NCBI RefSeq assembly: GCF_048771995.1
Contig: NC_133024.1
Coordinates: 253,001 to 317,000 of the forward strand
Direction: 5' to 3'
Length of the DNA: 64,000 bases
Source of the DNA: Taeniopygia guttata
Lineage: Eukaryota; Chordata; Aves; Passeriformes; Estrildidae
Notes under the pieces: model-generated
Told to the model about the DNA's origin: nothing
What the model saw: the letters and a program-made list of their open reading frames with translations, nothing else
Databases searched by the model: none
Shown here: positions 34,194 through 45,600 of the stretch, piece by piece
Numbering within the stretch: the first letter of the stretch is position 1
Layout: each line of letters opens with the position of its first letter
Position numbers and translations under genes: made by a program

Positions 34194-35560
34194 CGCCGCT
34201 CGCCGCGCGCTCCCGCCCCGGCACCGGCGGCTGCAGTACCGCCCTCTGCCCACAATGGGGGCAGCACTTTTCAAGCGAGCCCGCCACCAGGGACTCGCAA
34301 GATGGCGGCCCGTGGGGACCTGGACGGAGAGAGGCGTATTACGCCGATGCCCGTCGGCCCCCGCCAAAAACCCGCACGCTCGCGGTGCTGCTGACCCCAC
34401 AGCCCCTGTGCACGGCACCGGAACCGCCGCGGAAAATCCCGTCGGGGGGCGCCGGCGTTGGGGACAATTCAGGCAGTGTAGAAAAAACAGACACGGGTCC
34501 TCGAATGCCGACGTCCTCTTTTTCGCGCCATCTCGAGAAGGTCAAGCGAGTCCGCGACAAGCCACTCCCAAGATGGCGGCCGCGGGCGGCGGGCTGCAGT
34601 ACCGCCCTCTGCCCACAGGGCGGCAGCACTGCCGCCCGCCACCGCCGGGGGCCGCCGCTCGCCTCGGGGCCGCGGGCGGGGCCGGCGGCAGAAAAGAACG
34701 GGCGCGATGCCCTCCGGAACCTGCCCTGCAGCAAATGCCCCAAAACATCCCGCGCGGAAAAGAACGCCAGCAAAAAACCCCTGCCTCTAAACCAACAGGA
34801 ACCAAAAGCAAAAACCTTCTCTTTTAAACTGCATTTCAAGCTCTTTTATTTTTATATTTTTCATATTTATATTCACATTCGGATTTATAACGTATATTGA
34901 TGTGTAATTGTATTTTTATAATTTCTTACATTTATTCCTATTATATTTTATTATATTTTATATTTTTACACATATCTTAACATATTGCTTGTATATTTCT
35001 ATAGTTAGATTTAGATTTCTAAAAGGTTTATAGGGCTTAAAATAAACCCCTGCCTCTATGCAAGTAAAAATTTTTTAAAAACCCCTTTCTTTAAACTCCG
35101 TCTAAATTTATCATTATTTTTCGCATTTATGTTCAAATGTACATTTTTATTGTAGATTGATGTATGGTGTTATTTATAGTCTATCTCTTCCTCATACTTA
35201 TTTTTATTTACATTTTATATTTGTATATTTATCTGTATACATTGATTATCTATTTCCATATTTAGAAAGATACCAAAACAAAATGTATATTCATCATTTT
35301 TCCATTAAAACCCTGCCTCTAATCAAAAAAAAGCAAAAAAATCCCTTTCTTTAAACGCTACTTGAATATTCATATATTTTTTCATCATTATAGTCACATG
35401 CACATTTCTCCTTTATATTGATGTATCTATAAATATATATTATATAGATAATAAGGTAGCAAGATAGATAAATTTTCATTTTAATTCTATTGTACATACC
35501 ACTAATACTTATAGTTACTTACCTTTGAGATTTTATATAGCTCTTAACGTATTTAGGATA
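34194..35560. repeat. Truncated third macrosatellite copy
   Basis: The cassette-A start recurs at 34194 and stays collinear with units 1 and 2 through the cassette (to about 34827) and the first AT-tail block. From about 35035 the tail follows the cassette-B type instead, so this copy is mosaic, and it then fades into diverged AT-rich DNA. The first CTCF-like site is altered here (around 34254). Confidence 0.9.
34231..34827. promoter_or_regulatory. GC cassette A3, first CTCF-like site altered
   Basis: Third copy of cassette A. In module 1 CACAAGGCGGCAG has become CACAATGGGGGCAG (around 34252-34265), which disrupts the plus-strand core, while the minus-strand core, module 2 and both YY1 sites stay intact. 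It borders the end of the macrosatellite array. Confidence 0.65.
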
Positions 35561-36370
35561 TATTTCTATACATAGATTTCTAATTTTATTTTATTTATAT
35601 TTATCATTTTCTAATAAAACCCCAACCTACTACCAAATAGACAATTAAAATCCCCTTTACTTTAAACTATATTTAGATATTTCTTTATTTCTATTTTCGA
35701 TTTTCACAAGTACTTATATATTCTATCACAGTATCTTGAGGTACTATATTTCGAGCTATAATTCCTATGACATATAATGTGTCATAATAAGACATATACA
35801 GTAAAATATGCATTATGTACTGTATTGATTCCTATTATTTAGTCATATTTATATATCCACATGTATTAATTATACGTTTCTAAATGCATATTTATAATCT
35901 ACATGTATATGTATATAAACATATAAAATACCCTATATCAAACAATATAATACCTAATAGTAATGGATAACATTATTCATGTTACATGTTTTATTTATAT
36001 GTTTTCCGTTCATATTTAAAATTGAAGTTTTATATTCCTATTTTCATATTTATGCATTCCTTTTGTTTCATTAGAGTTAAAACTTTGCAGTTCTAATCCA
36101 GTTCCTCAAACTAAAATGCCAAAACAGCATCAAATTCCCAACAATGCCGTCCAAAATATTCAGAAAGGTTCCACAGCCAACCAACTACCGGCAAAAAAAC
36201 CCGCACTACACTTCTTTCACTAGCGGTTCTTATCACATCACAAAAATGACACACATATTTTTAAGAAGACCTATAGAATGGTAGTGAGGGTGGGGGGAGG
36301 TAGGTGATTCCCAGGAACAATTAGCTATTTAACATTTCAATGTCAGTACTTAGCCCAAGCCAAGTGTCGC
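34828..36370. repeat. AT-rich degenerate ~260-base repeats
   Basis: Headers near 34775, 35046, 35310 and 35620 mark successive, increasingly diverged blocks. The stretch 35618-35945 is homologous to 63652-64000 on the far side of the satellite array. From about 36065 to 36370 the sequence is mixed in composition, with nothing recognisable. Confidence 0.7.
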
Positions 36371-37150
36371 AGCCAAGCGAAACCCACACAGCAAATCACA
36401 AAAAAACATTAAGAAAAAAAAAAAGCCAACTAACTCACTATACTCCAAACCATACAACAGACCCCGAACGTTTCTTAGAAAAAAAATAAAAAATCAAACC
36501 CCAAAACTCTACCACTACACTAACTCATAAAGAGAACCCAATACTCTATAAAATGAACGAAAAAAACCCACCAAATAATTACCGATATAACAAAATCGGA
36601 ACCACGAAGAAAGAAAAGATTCACCACCCAAATAAAACAACTACCTAAAAAGATCCACCATAGAAATACCCACGTTCCCAAAAACAAAACTAATAAAAAG
36701 CAACAACCAAATACATCAAACTACCAAAAAAAAAATCATATTAACAACAACAAAATAATTATTCCTAACTCAATAAACCCATAATGCCTCAAACCATCAA
36801 AACACAAATACCACTTAGAAATAAGCACGTCGCCAAAAGAGAAATGTAACCATAAACAATAACTCCCAAATTCCCTGCAACAATAAAACACACACGGCAA
36901 TCAAATAAGCCAAATGAATAAAACCCCTATAATATAATAAACAAGAATACAATCATCAATATAAAAAAAAAAAAAAAACTAATTAAGTACAGGACACTAC
37001 CTCAAGCCACCAAAACAAACACTACGCACTCACGCCAATAAAAGCCTCCACAACCGAATTGAAAACCTACCCTCTACTTCATGCTACGACCCAGAAAAAC
37101 CATTGTAAGCCTTTAAAAACACATCCTTTAAAAACATAAGAAACGATCAA
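36371..37150. other. A/C-rich, G-poor tract
   Basis: The + strand is mostly A and C; by hand count 36421-36600 has about 48 C and 12 G in 180 bases. A 16-base identity (36777-36792 with 10203-10218) with similar flanks suggests it is a diverged relative of the pre-promoter DNA of the macrosatellite. No gene seen. Confidence 0.6.
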
Positions 37151-37289
37151 AAAGAAATCCAACAACAACACTCAAGCCAAAAAAACCCCTTGTCATCAGC
37201 GCCCGAAGCGAGAACCGTAACAACCAAAAAGTGCCCCACGGCCCTTCTCCTACACCAACTCCGGACAACAGAAAACGATCCGATGAGTT

Positions 37290-37760
37290 CCCCAGAACCA
37301 CCTCACAGCCACCCCAGGCAGGAAGGCTGGAAAATGAGAAGCCGCGCTCCCGGCAGGAAAGCGGCTCCTCGGGCAGGCACAGGCGGCGCCGCGCCGGGAG
37401 ACCCCCGCCCGCTCCCCCCGGCCCGGCGGGGCCGGCACCGGGCCCGGGGGGCCCCGGCGGCGCCCGAGCCCCGCGCCCGGAGCGGACGGAGCGGCGGCAC
37501 CGGCCGGCACCGGCGCAGCGCCCGCGCCGCCTGCCCCGCCCGCCGGCCCGGCCAAAGCTCCCCTCGGCTCCGCACGGCTCGCACCGGCGCGGCTCCGGCA
37601 GTCCCGCGGCAGCCCCGCCGCGCCAAACTCCCCTCCCGCCTCGGCCATCCCCAGCCACTGCCAGCGGGGCTCCCGCGCCGGACCCTTCGCTGCCGGGCCA
37701 GGGGCAGAAGCAGCACCCCAAATGCAGCGGCACAGCCCCATGCCCACCCTGCCAGCGCTG
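37290..37760. promoter_or_regulatory. CpG island left of the satellite array
   Basis: Very GC- and CpG-rich block with open frames in all registers and no TATA. No splice-bounded coding exon could be supported. Probably a promoter or former promoter. Confidence 0.5.
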
Positions 37761-38299
37761 CCACAGCTGTGCCTCCCTTCCTTTGAAGCCCCGAAACTGA
37801 CGCCACGCTCGGGCGCTCACCCCACTGCAACAAGGGCAAAGAAATGTGGGCTCCCCTTCCATCGCATCCCCTAGAAATAGAAAAGAAGGGGCTTGCCTCA
37901 AATGATGGCAAAAGGCAGAATTTTACCTCAATCCAAACCCCTTAAAAGGAGGGACAACAGGGCAGCCCCCTCATTTCAACTTCAGGAGGACGAAATTCAA
38001 AAGGGAAAGGAGAAAAGTCCCCACTACAAAGGCGCACCGGCTCACCTATTTGGCCGCTGCTTCTCGGCACAAAGGTTTGTCCCTCGGCGCCTCCTTCGAG
38101 CAATGCTCCACGTCCCCAGGTGCGTATCCAGGCGATCCCCCGGACCCTGTCCGAAGCGCTCACCGTCCTTCCATGAAACAGCCCCGGGAGCCCCCCATAA
38201 ACTCCTCTTCTCCAGCAGCTCTGTGCAAAAGCCCGTGGCGGCAAACCCTCGCCCTAAAACAACCTCCCACCCGGCAGGAGCCGCCCCCTCCCTCCTCAT
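37761..38299. other. GC-rich flank with minus-strand donor-like sites
   Basis: Minus-strand GTGAGC donors occur near 38157 (GGACG then GTGAGC) and near 38043 (AATAG then GTGAGC), the latter after an open frame. They could belong to non-coding first exons of a leftward transcript; no matching acceptors found. Treated as unresolved. Confidence 0.25.
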
Positions 38300-38405
38300 C
38301 CTCACAGCTCGCACCTGGGGCTGCTCTGAGCCCTCCTCATCCTCACAGCTCACACCTGCGGCTGTTCTGAGCCCTCCGCATCCTCACAGCTCACACCTGT
38401 CACAG
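38300..38405. repeat. 41-base tandem repeat (about 2.5 copies)
   Basis: CCTCACAGCTC recurs at 38300, 38341 and 38382 with GCTGCTCTGAGCCCTCC-like sequence between. Unrelated in sequence to the 41-base repeat at 10450. Confidence 0.85.
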
Positions 38406-38496
38406 TTGCAACTCTCCAACAGCGGCTCTCCTTCTCCAGCACACAGCCCACTTCTCACAGACACAGATCCAACAGAAACCTGCTACGGGTGTTGGC

Positions 38497-38508
38497 TTTT
38501 ATTAATCC
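38497..38508 (-). terminator. Minus-strand AATAAA at the left array edge
   Basis: GCTTTTATTAATCC on the + strand gives AATAAAAGC on the minus strand just outside the array. It could end any leftward transcript that crosses the array. Confidence 0.3.
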
Positions 38509-38565
38509 ATCTGGTTACACGATTAAAACATATACACATACCATACATCCTGTTCTAGTTTCAGT

Positions 38566-38727
38566 CACAAGGCCAGCCCCAGAGTCCCAGTGCCAGCCCC
38601 AGAGTGACTTTGCCCCCAGCCCCACTGGTGGCGTCGCAGACCATAAGCATATGAGTGCATTGGAGTGTTTTTCAAGCACAATGTTAGAGCCCCATCTCCT
38701 CCCTACAGATCCTGTTCTAGTTTTAGT
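38566..38727. repeat. Example 162-base satellite monomer
   Basis: From CACAAGGCCAGCCCC to the next such point at 38728. 162 is a multiple of three, so open frames run through consecutive monomers on both strands. No Kozak or splice context supports translation. Confidence 0.9.
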
Positions 38728-39024
38728 CACAAGGCCAGCCCCAGAGTCCCTGTGCCAGCCCCAGAGTGACTTTGCCCCCAGCCCCACTGGTGGCGTCGCA
38801 GACCATAAGCATATGAGTGCATTGCTGTGTTTTTCAGGCGCAATGTTAGAGCCCCATCTCCTCCCTACAGATCCTGTTCTAGTTTCAGTGACAAGGCCAG
38901 CGCCAGAGTGCCAGTGCCAGCCCTTCGGTTCCTATGGTGTGTGCAGTCCCTTTGCCAGGCCAGCAGTGATTAGAGCACCCACCCTACAAATGCCCTTTCC
39001 CAGCCCCAGTGATCTCAGCTTTTG

Positions 39025-39050
39025 ACCCACAAGCTTTATTATACTGCCAG
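39025..39050 (-). terminator. Minus-strand poly(A) signal in satellite linker (first of about 25)
   Basis: AAGCTTTATTATACTG on the + strand gives TATAATAAAGCTT on the minus strand, a canonical AATAAA. It recurs in every linker about 16-30 bases right of the landmarks listed for the array. Use as a polyadenylation site is unproven. Confidence 0.4.
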
Positions 39051-40316
39051 CTCTCTTCTTCAGCTCCAGCTCTGCGTTTCTCCAGCTTCACAGGGGTGAT
39101 CTTGGCCTTGTCTCCAGCTCAGCGGCACTTCAGCTCAGCCCGCGGGGTGTCTAAACCCAGCCCACCATCAATAACCCAGCCCGCAGGGATCTGACTGCCA
39201 CCCAGCAATGGCCAGCCACTATGTGTGCCCCTGTATCACTTGAATTCAAGGCCCACAACCCTGTTCTCAGCCATAGAATTCCTTATCCGTTTTCAGTAAC
39301 AAGGCCAGCTGCAGAGCCCCTGTGCCAGCCCCAGAGTGACTTTGCCCCCAGCCCCACTGGTGGCGTCGCAGACCAAGAGCATATGAGTGCATTGCTGTGT
39401 TTTTCAGGCGCAATGTTAGAGCCCCATCTCCTCCCTACAGATCCTGTTCTAGTTTCAGTCACAAGGCCAGCTGCAGAGTGCCTGTGCCAGCGCCAGAGTG
39501 ACTTTGCCCCCAGCCCCACTGGTGGCGTGGCAGACCAAGAGCATATGAGTGCATTGGGGTGTTTTTCAGGCGCAATGTTAGAGCCCCATCTCCTCCCTAC
39601 ACATGCTGTTCTAGTTCCAGTCACAAGCCCAGCCATAGCATCTGTGTCAGAGGCGTAAAGGGATGTCGCCGCAAGCAGCCCATATTCCCTGTGCCAGCGC
39701 CAGAGTGACTTTGCCCCCAGCCCCACTGGTGGCGTCGCAGACCAAGAGCATATGAGTGCATTGCTGTGTTTTTCAGGCGCAATGTTAGAGACCCATCTCC
39801 TCAGTACAGATCCTGTTCTAGTTTCAGACACAAGGCCAGCCCCAGAGTGCCAGTGCCAGCCCTTCGGTTCCTATGGTGTGTGCAGTCCCTTTGCCAGGCC
39901 AGCAGTGATTAGAGCACCCGCCCTACAAATGCCCTTTCCCAGCCCCAGTGATCTCAGCTTTTGACCCACAAGCTTTATTATACTGCCAGCTCTCTTCTTC
40001 AGCTCCAGCTCTGCGTTTCTCCAGCTTCACGGGGTGATCTTGGCCTTATCTACAGCTCAGCAGCACTTCAGCTCCAGGCGTGGGGTCTCTAAAGCCAGCC
40101 CACCATCAATATCCCAGCCCGCAGGGATCTGACTGCCACCCAGCAATGGCCAGCCACTATGTGTGCCCCTGAATCACCTGAATTCAAGGCCCACAACCCT
40201 GTTCTCAGCCATAGAATTCCTTATCCGTTTTAGGTAACAAGGCCAGCTGCAGAGTCCCTGTGCCAGCCCCAGAGTGACTTTGCCCCCAGCCCCACTGGTG
40301 GCGTCGCAGACCAAGA

Positions 40317-40523
40317 GCATATGAGTGCATTGGGGTGTTTTTCAGGCGCAACGTTAGAGCCCCATCTCCTCCCTACACATGCTGTTCTAGTTCCAGTCAC
40401 AAGCCCAGCCATAGCATCTGTGTCAGAGGCGTAAAGGGATGTCGCCGCAAGCAGCCCATATTCCCTGTGCCAGCCCCAGAGTGACTTTGCCCCCAGCCCC
40501 ACTGGTGGCGTCGCAGACCAAGA
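40317..40523. repeat. Example 207-base long monomer
   Basis: From one AGCATATGAG landmark to the next; carries the extra 45-base segment with GCGTAAAGGGATGTCGCC. In most higher-order units exactly one long monomer occurs. Confidence 0.85.
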
Positions 40524-42663
40524 GCATATGAGTGCATTGGGGTGTTTTTCAGGCGCAACGTTAGAGCCCCATCTCCTCCCTACACATGCTGTTCTAGTTC
40601 CAGTCACAAGCCCAGCCATAGCATCTGTGTCAGAGGCGTAAAGGGATGTCGCCGCAAGCAGCCCATATTCCCTGTGCCAGCCCCAGAGTGACTTTGCCCC
40701 CAGCCCCACTGGTGGCGTCGCAGACCAAGAGCATATGAGTGCATTGGAGTGTTTTTCAGGCGCAATGTTAGAGACCCATCTCCTCCCTACAGATCCTGTT
40801 CTAGTTTCAGTGACAAGGCAAGCCCCAGAGTGCCAGTGCCAGCCCTTCGGTTCCTATGGTGTGTGCAGTCCCTTTGCCAGGCCAGCAGTGATTAGAGCAC
40901 CCGCCCTACAAATGCCCTTTCCCAGCCCCAGTGATCTCAGCTTTTGACCCACAAGCTTTATTATACTGCCAGCTCTCTTCTTCAGCTCCAGCTCTGCGTT
41001 TCTCCAGCTTCACAGGGGTGATCTTGGCCTTATCTCCAGCTCAGCAGCACTTCAGCTCCAGGCGCGGGGTCTCTAAAGCCAGCCCACCATCAGTATCCCA
41101 GCCCGCAGGGATCTGACTGCCACCCAGCAATGGCCAGCCACTATGTGTGCCCCTGTATCACTGGAATTCAAGGCCCACCACCCTGTTCTCAGCCATAGAA
41201 TTCCTTATCCGTTTTCAGTAACAAGGCCAGCCCCAGAGTGCCTGTGCCAGCCCCAGAGTGACTTTGCCCCCAGCCCCACTGGTTGTGTCGCAGACCAAGA
41301 GCATATGAGTGCATTGCTGTGTTTTTCAGGCGCAACGTTAGAGCCCCATCTCCTCCCTACAGATCCTGTTCTAGTTCCAGTCACAAGCCCAGCCATAGCA
41401 TCTGTGTCAGAGGCGTAAAGGGATGTCGCCGCAAGCAGCCCATAGTCCCTGTGCCAGCGCCAGAGTGACTTTGCCCCCAGCCCCACTGGTGGCGTCGCAG
41501 ACCAAGAGCATATGAGTGCATTGGGGTGTTTTTCAGGCGCAATGTTAGAGCCCCATCTCCTCCCTACAGATCCTGTTCTAGTTTCAGTCACAAGGCCAGC
41601 CCCAGAGTCACTGTGCCAGCCCCAGAGTGACTTTGCCCCCAGCCCCACTGGTGGCGTCGCAGACCAAGAGCATATGAGTGCATTGGGGTGTTTTTCAGGC
41701 GCAATGTTAGAGCCCCATCTCCTCCCTACAGATCCTGTTCTAGCTTCAGTGACAAGGCCAGCCCCAGAGTGCCAGTGCCAGCCCTTCGGTTCCTATGGTG
41801 TGTGCAGTCCCTTTGCCAGGCCAGCAGTGATTAGAGCACCCGCCCTACAAATGCCCTTTCCCAGCCCCAGTGATCTCAGCTTTTGACCCACAAGCTTTAT
41901 TATACTGCCAGCTCTCTTCTTCAGCTCCAGCTCTGCGTTTCTCCAGCTTCACAGGGGTGATCTTGGCCTTGTCTCCAGCTCAGCGGCACTTCAGCTCAGC
42001 CCGCGGGGTGTCTAAAGCCAGCCCACCCTCAATATCCCAGCCCGCAGGGATCTGACTGCCACCCAGCAATGGCCAGCCACTATGTGTGCCCCTGTATCAC
42101 TTGAATTCAAGGCCCACAACCCTGTTCTCAGCCATAGAATTCCTTATCCGTTTTCAGTAACAAGGCCAGCTGCAGAGCCCCTGTGCCAGCCCCAGAGTGA
42201 CTTTGCCCCCAGCCCCACTGGTGGCGTCGCAGACCAAGAGCATATGAGTGCATTGGGGTGTTTTTCAGGCGCAATGTTAGAGCCCCATCTCCTCCGTACA
42301 GATCCTGTTCTAGTTCCAGTCACAAGCCCAGCCATAGCATCTGTGTCAGAGGCGTAAAGGGATGTCGCCGCAAGCAGCCCATAGTCCCTGTGCCAGCGCC
42401 AGAGTGACTTTGCCCCCAGCCCCACTGGTGGCGTCGCAGACCAAGAGCATATGAGTGCATTGGGGTGTTTTTCAGGCACAATGTTAGAGCCCCATCTCCT
42501 CCCTACAGATCCTGTTCTAGTTTCAGTGACAAGGCCAGCCCCAGAGTGCCAGTGCCAGCCCTTCGGTTCCTATGGTGTGTGCAGTCCCTTTGCCAGGCCA
42601 GCAGTGATTAGAGCACCCGCCCTACAAATGCCCTTTCCCAGCCCCAGTGATCTCAGCTTTTGA

Positions 42664-45600
42664 CCCACAAGCTTTATTATACTGCCAGCTCTCTTCTTCA
42701 GCTCCAGCTCTGCGTTTCTCCAGCTTCACGGGGTGATCTTGGCCTTATCTCCAGCTCAGCAGCACTTCAGCTCCAGGCGCGGGGTCTCTAAAGCCAGCCC
42801 ACCATCAGTATCCCAGCCCGCAGGGATCTGATTGCCACCCAGCAATGGCCAGCCACTATGTGTGCCCCTGTATCACTGGAATTCAAGGCCCACCACCCTG
42901 TTCTCAGCCATAGAATTCCTTATCCGTTTTCAGTAACAAGGCCAGCAGCAGAGTGCCTGTGCCAGCCCCAGAGTGACTTTGCCCCCAGCCCCACTGGTGG
43001 CGTCGCAGACCAAGAGCATATGAGTGCATTGCTGTGTTTGTCAGGCGCAATGTTAGAGCCCCATCTCCTCCCTACAGATCCTGTTCTAGTTCCAGTCACA
43101 AGCCCAGCCATAGCATCTGTGTCAGAGGCGTAAAGGGATGTCGCCGCAAGCAGCCCATAGTCCCTGTGCCAGCGCCAGAGTGACTTTGCCCCCAGCCCCA
43201 CTGGTGGTGTCGCAGACCAAGAGCATATGAGTGCATTGCTGTGTTTTTCAGGCGCAATGTTAGAGACCCATCTCCTCAGTACAGATCCTGTTCTAGTTTC
43301 AGACACAAGGCCAGCCCCAGAGTGCCAGTGCCAGCCCTTCGGTTCCTATGGTGTGTGCAGTCCCTTTGCCAGGCCAGCAGTGATTAGAGCACCCGCCCTA
43401 CAAATGCCCTTTCCCAGCCCCAGTGATCTCAGCTTTTGACCCACAAGCTTTATTATACTGCCAGCTCTCTTCTTCAGCTCCAGCTCTGCGTTTCTCCAGC
43501 TTCACGGGGTGATCTTGGCCTTATCTACAGCTCAGCAGCACTTCAGCTCAGCCCGCGGGGTGTCTAAAGCCAGCCCACCATCAATATCCCAGCCCGCAGG
43601 GATCTGACTGCCACCCAGCAATGGCCAGCCACTATGTGTGCCCCTGAATCACCTGAATTCAAGGCCCACCACCCTGTTCTCAGCCATAGAATTCCTTATC
43701 CGTTTTAGGTAACAAGGCCAGCTGCAGAGTCCCTGTGCCAGCCCCAGAGTGACTTTGCCCCCAGCCCCACTGGTGGCGTCGCAGACCAAGAGCATATGAG
43801 TGCATTGGGGTGTTTTTCAGGCGCAACGTTAGAGCCCCATCTCCTCCCTACACATGCTGTTCTAGTTCCAGTCACAAGCCCAGCCATAGCATCTGTGTCA
43901 GAGGCGTAAAGGGATGTCGCCGCAAGCAGCCCATATTCCCTGTGCCAGCCCCAGAGTGACTTTGCCCCCAGCCCCACTGGTGGCGTCGCAGACCATAAGC
44001 ATATGAGTGCATTGGAGTGTTTTTCAGGCGCAATGTTAGAGCCCCATCTCCTCCCTACAGATCCTGTTCTAGTTTCAGTGACAAGGCAAGCCCCAGAGTG
44101 CCAGTGCCAGCCCTTCGGTTCCTATGGTGTGTGCAGTCCCTTTGCCAGGCCAGCAGTGATTAGAGCACCCGCCCTACAAATGCCCTTTCCCAGCCCCAGT
44201 GATCTCAGCTTTTGACCCACAAGCTTTATTATACTGCCAGCTCTCTTCTTCAGCTCCAGCTCTGCGTTTCTCCAGCTTCACGGGGTGATCTTGGCCTTAT
44301 CTCCAGCTCAGCAGCACTTCAGCTCCAGGCGCGGGGTCTCTAAAGCCAGCCCACCATCAGTATCCCAGCCCGCAGGGATCTGACTGCCACCCAGCAATGG
44401 CCAGCCACTATGTGTGCCCCTGTATCACTGGAATTCAAGGCCCACCACCCTGTTCTCAGCCATAGAATTCCTTATCCGTTTTCAGTAACAAGGCCAGCCC
44501 CAGAGTGCCTGTGCCAGCCCCAGAGTGACTTTGCCCCCAGCCCCACTGGTTGTGTCGCAGACCAAGAGCATATGAGTGCATTGCTGTGTTTTTCAGGCGC
44601 AACGTTAGAGCCCCATCTCCTCCCTACAGATCCTGTTCTAGTTCCAGTCACAAGCCCAGCCATAGCATCTGTGTCAGAGGCGTAAAGGGATGTCGCCGCA
44701 AGCAGCCCATAGTCCCTGTGCCAGCGCCAGAGTGACTTTGCCCCCAGCCCCACTGGTGGCGTCGCAGACCAAGAGCATATGAGTGCATTGGGGTGTTTTT
44801 CAGGCGCAATGTTAGAGCCCCATCTCCTCCCTACAGATCCTGTTCTAGTTTCAGTCACAAGGCCAGCCCCAGAGTCACTGTGCCAGCCCCAGAGTGACTT
44901 TGCCCCCAGCCCCACTGGTGGCGTCGCAGACCAAGAGCATATGAGTGCATTGGGGTGTTTTTCAGGCGCAATGTTAGAGCCCCATCTCCTCCCTACAGAT
45001 CCTGTTCTAGCTTCAGTGACAAGGCCAGCCCCAGAGTGCCAGTGCCAGCCCTTCGGTTCCTATGGTGTGTGCAGTCCCTTTGCCAGGCCAGCAGTGATTA
45101 GAGCACCCGCCCTACAAATGCCCTTTCCCAGCCCCAGTGATCTCAGCTTTTGACCCACAAGCTTTATTATACTGCCAGCTCTCTTCTTCAGCTCCAGCTC
45201 TGCGTTTCTCCAGCTTCACAGGGGTGATCTTGGCCTTGTCTCCAGCTCAGCGGCACTTCAGCTCAGCCCGCGGGGTGTCTAAAGCCAGCCCACCCTCAAT
45301 ATCCCAGCCCGCAGGGATCTGACTGCCACCCAGCAATGGCCAGCCACTATGTGTGCCCCTGTATCACTTGAATTCAAGGCCCACAACCCTGTTCTCAGCC
45401 ATAGAATTCCTTATCCGTTTTCAGTAACAAGGCCAGCTGCAGAGCCCCTGTGCCAGCCCCAGAGTGACTTTGCCCCCAGCCCCACTGGTGGCGTCGCAGA
45501 CCAAGAGCATATGAGTGCATTGCTGTGTTTTTCAGGCGCAATGTTAGAGCCCCATCTCCTCCCTACAGATCCTGTTCTAGTTCCAGTCACAAGCCCAGCC

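Noticed and set aside
38880-39000. CENP-B-box-like TTCGGTTCC in the satellite linker
   Set aside because: Lacks the required CGGG half and spacing, so there is no sequence evidence for centromere protein binding.
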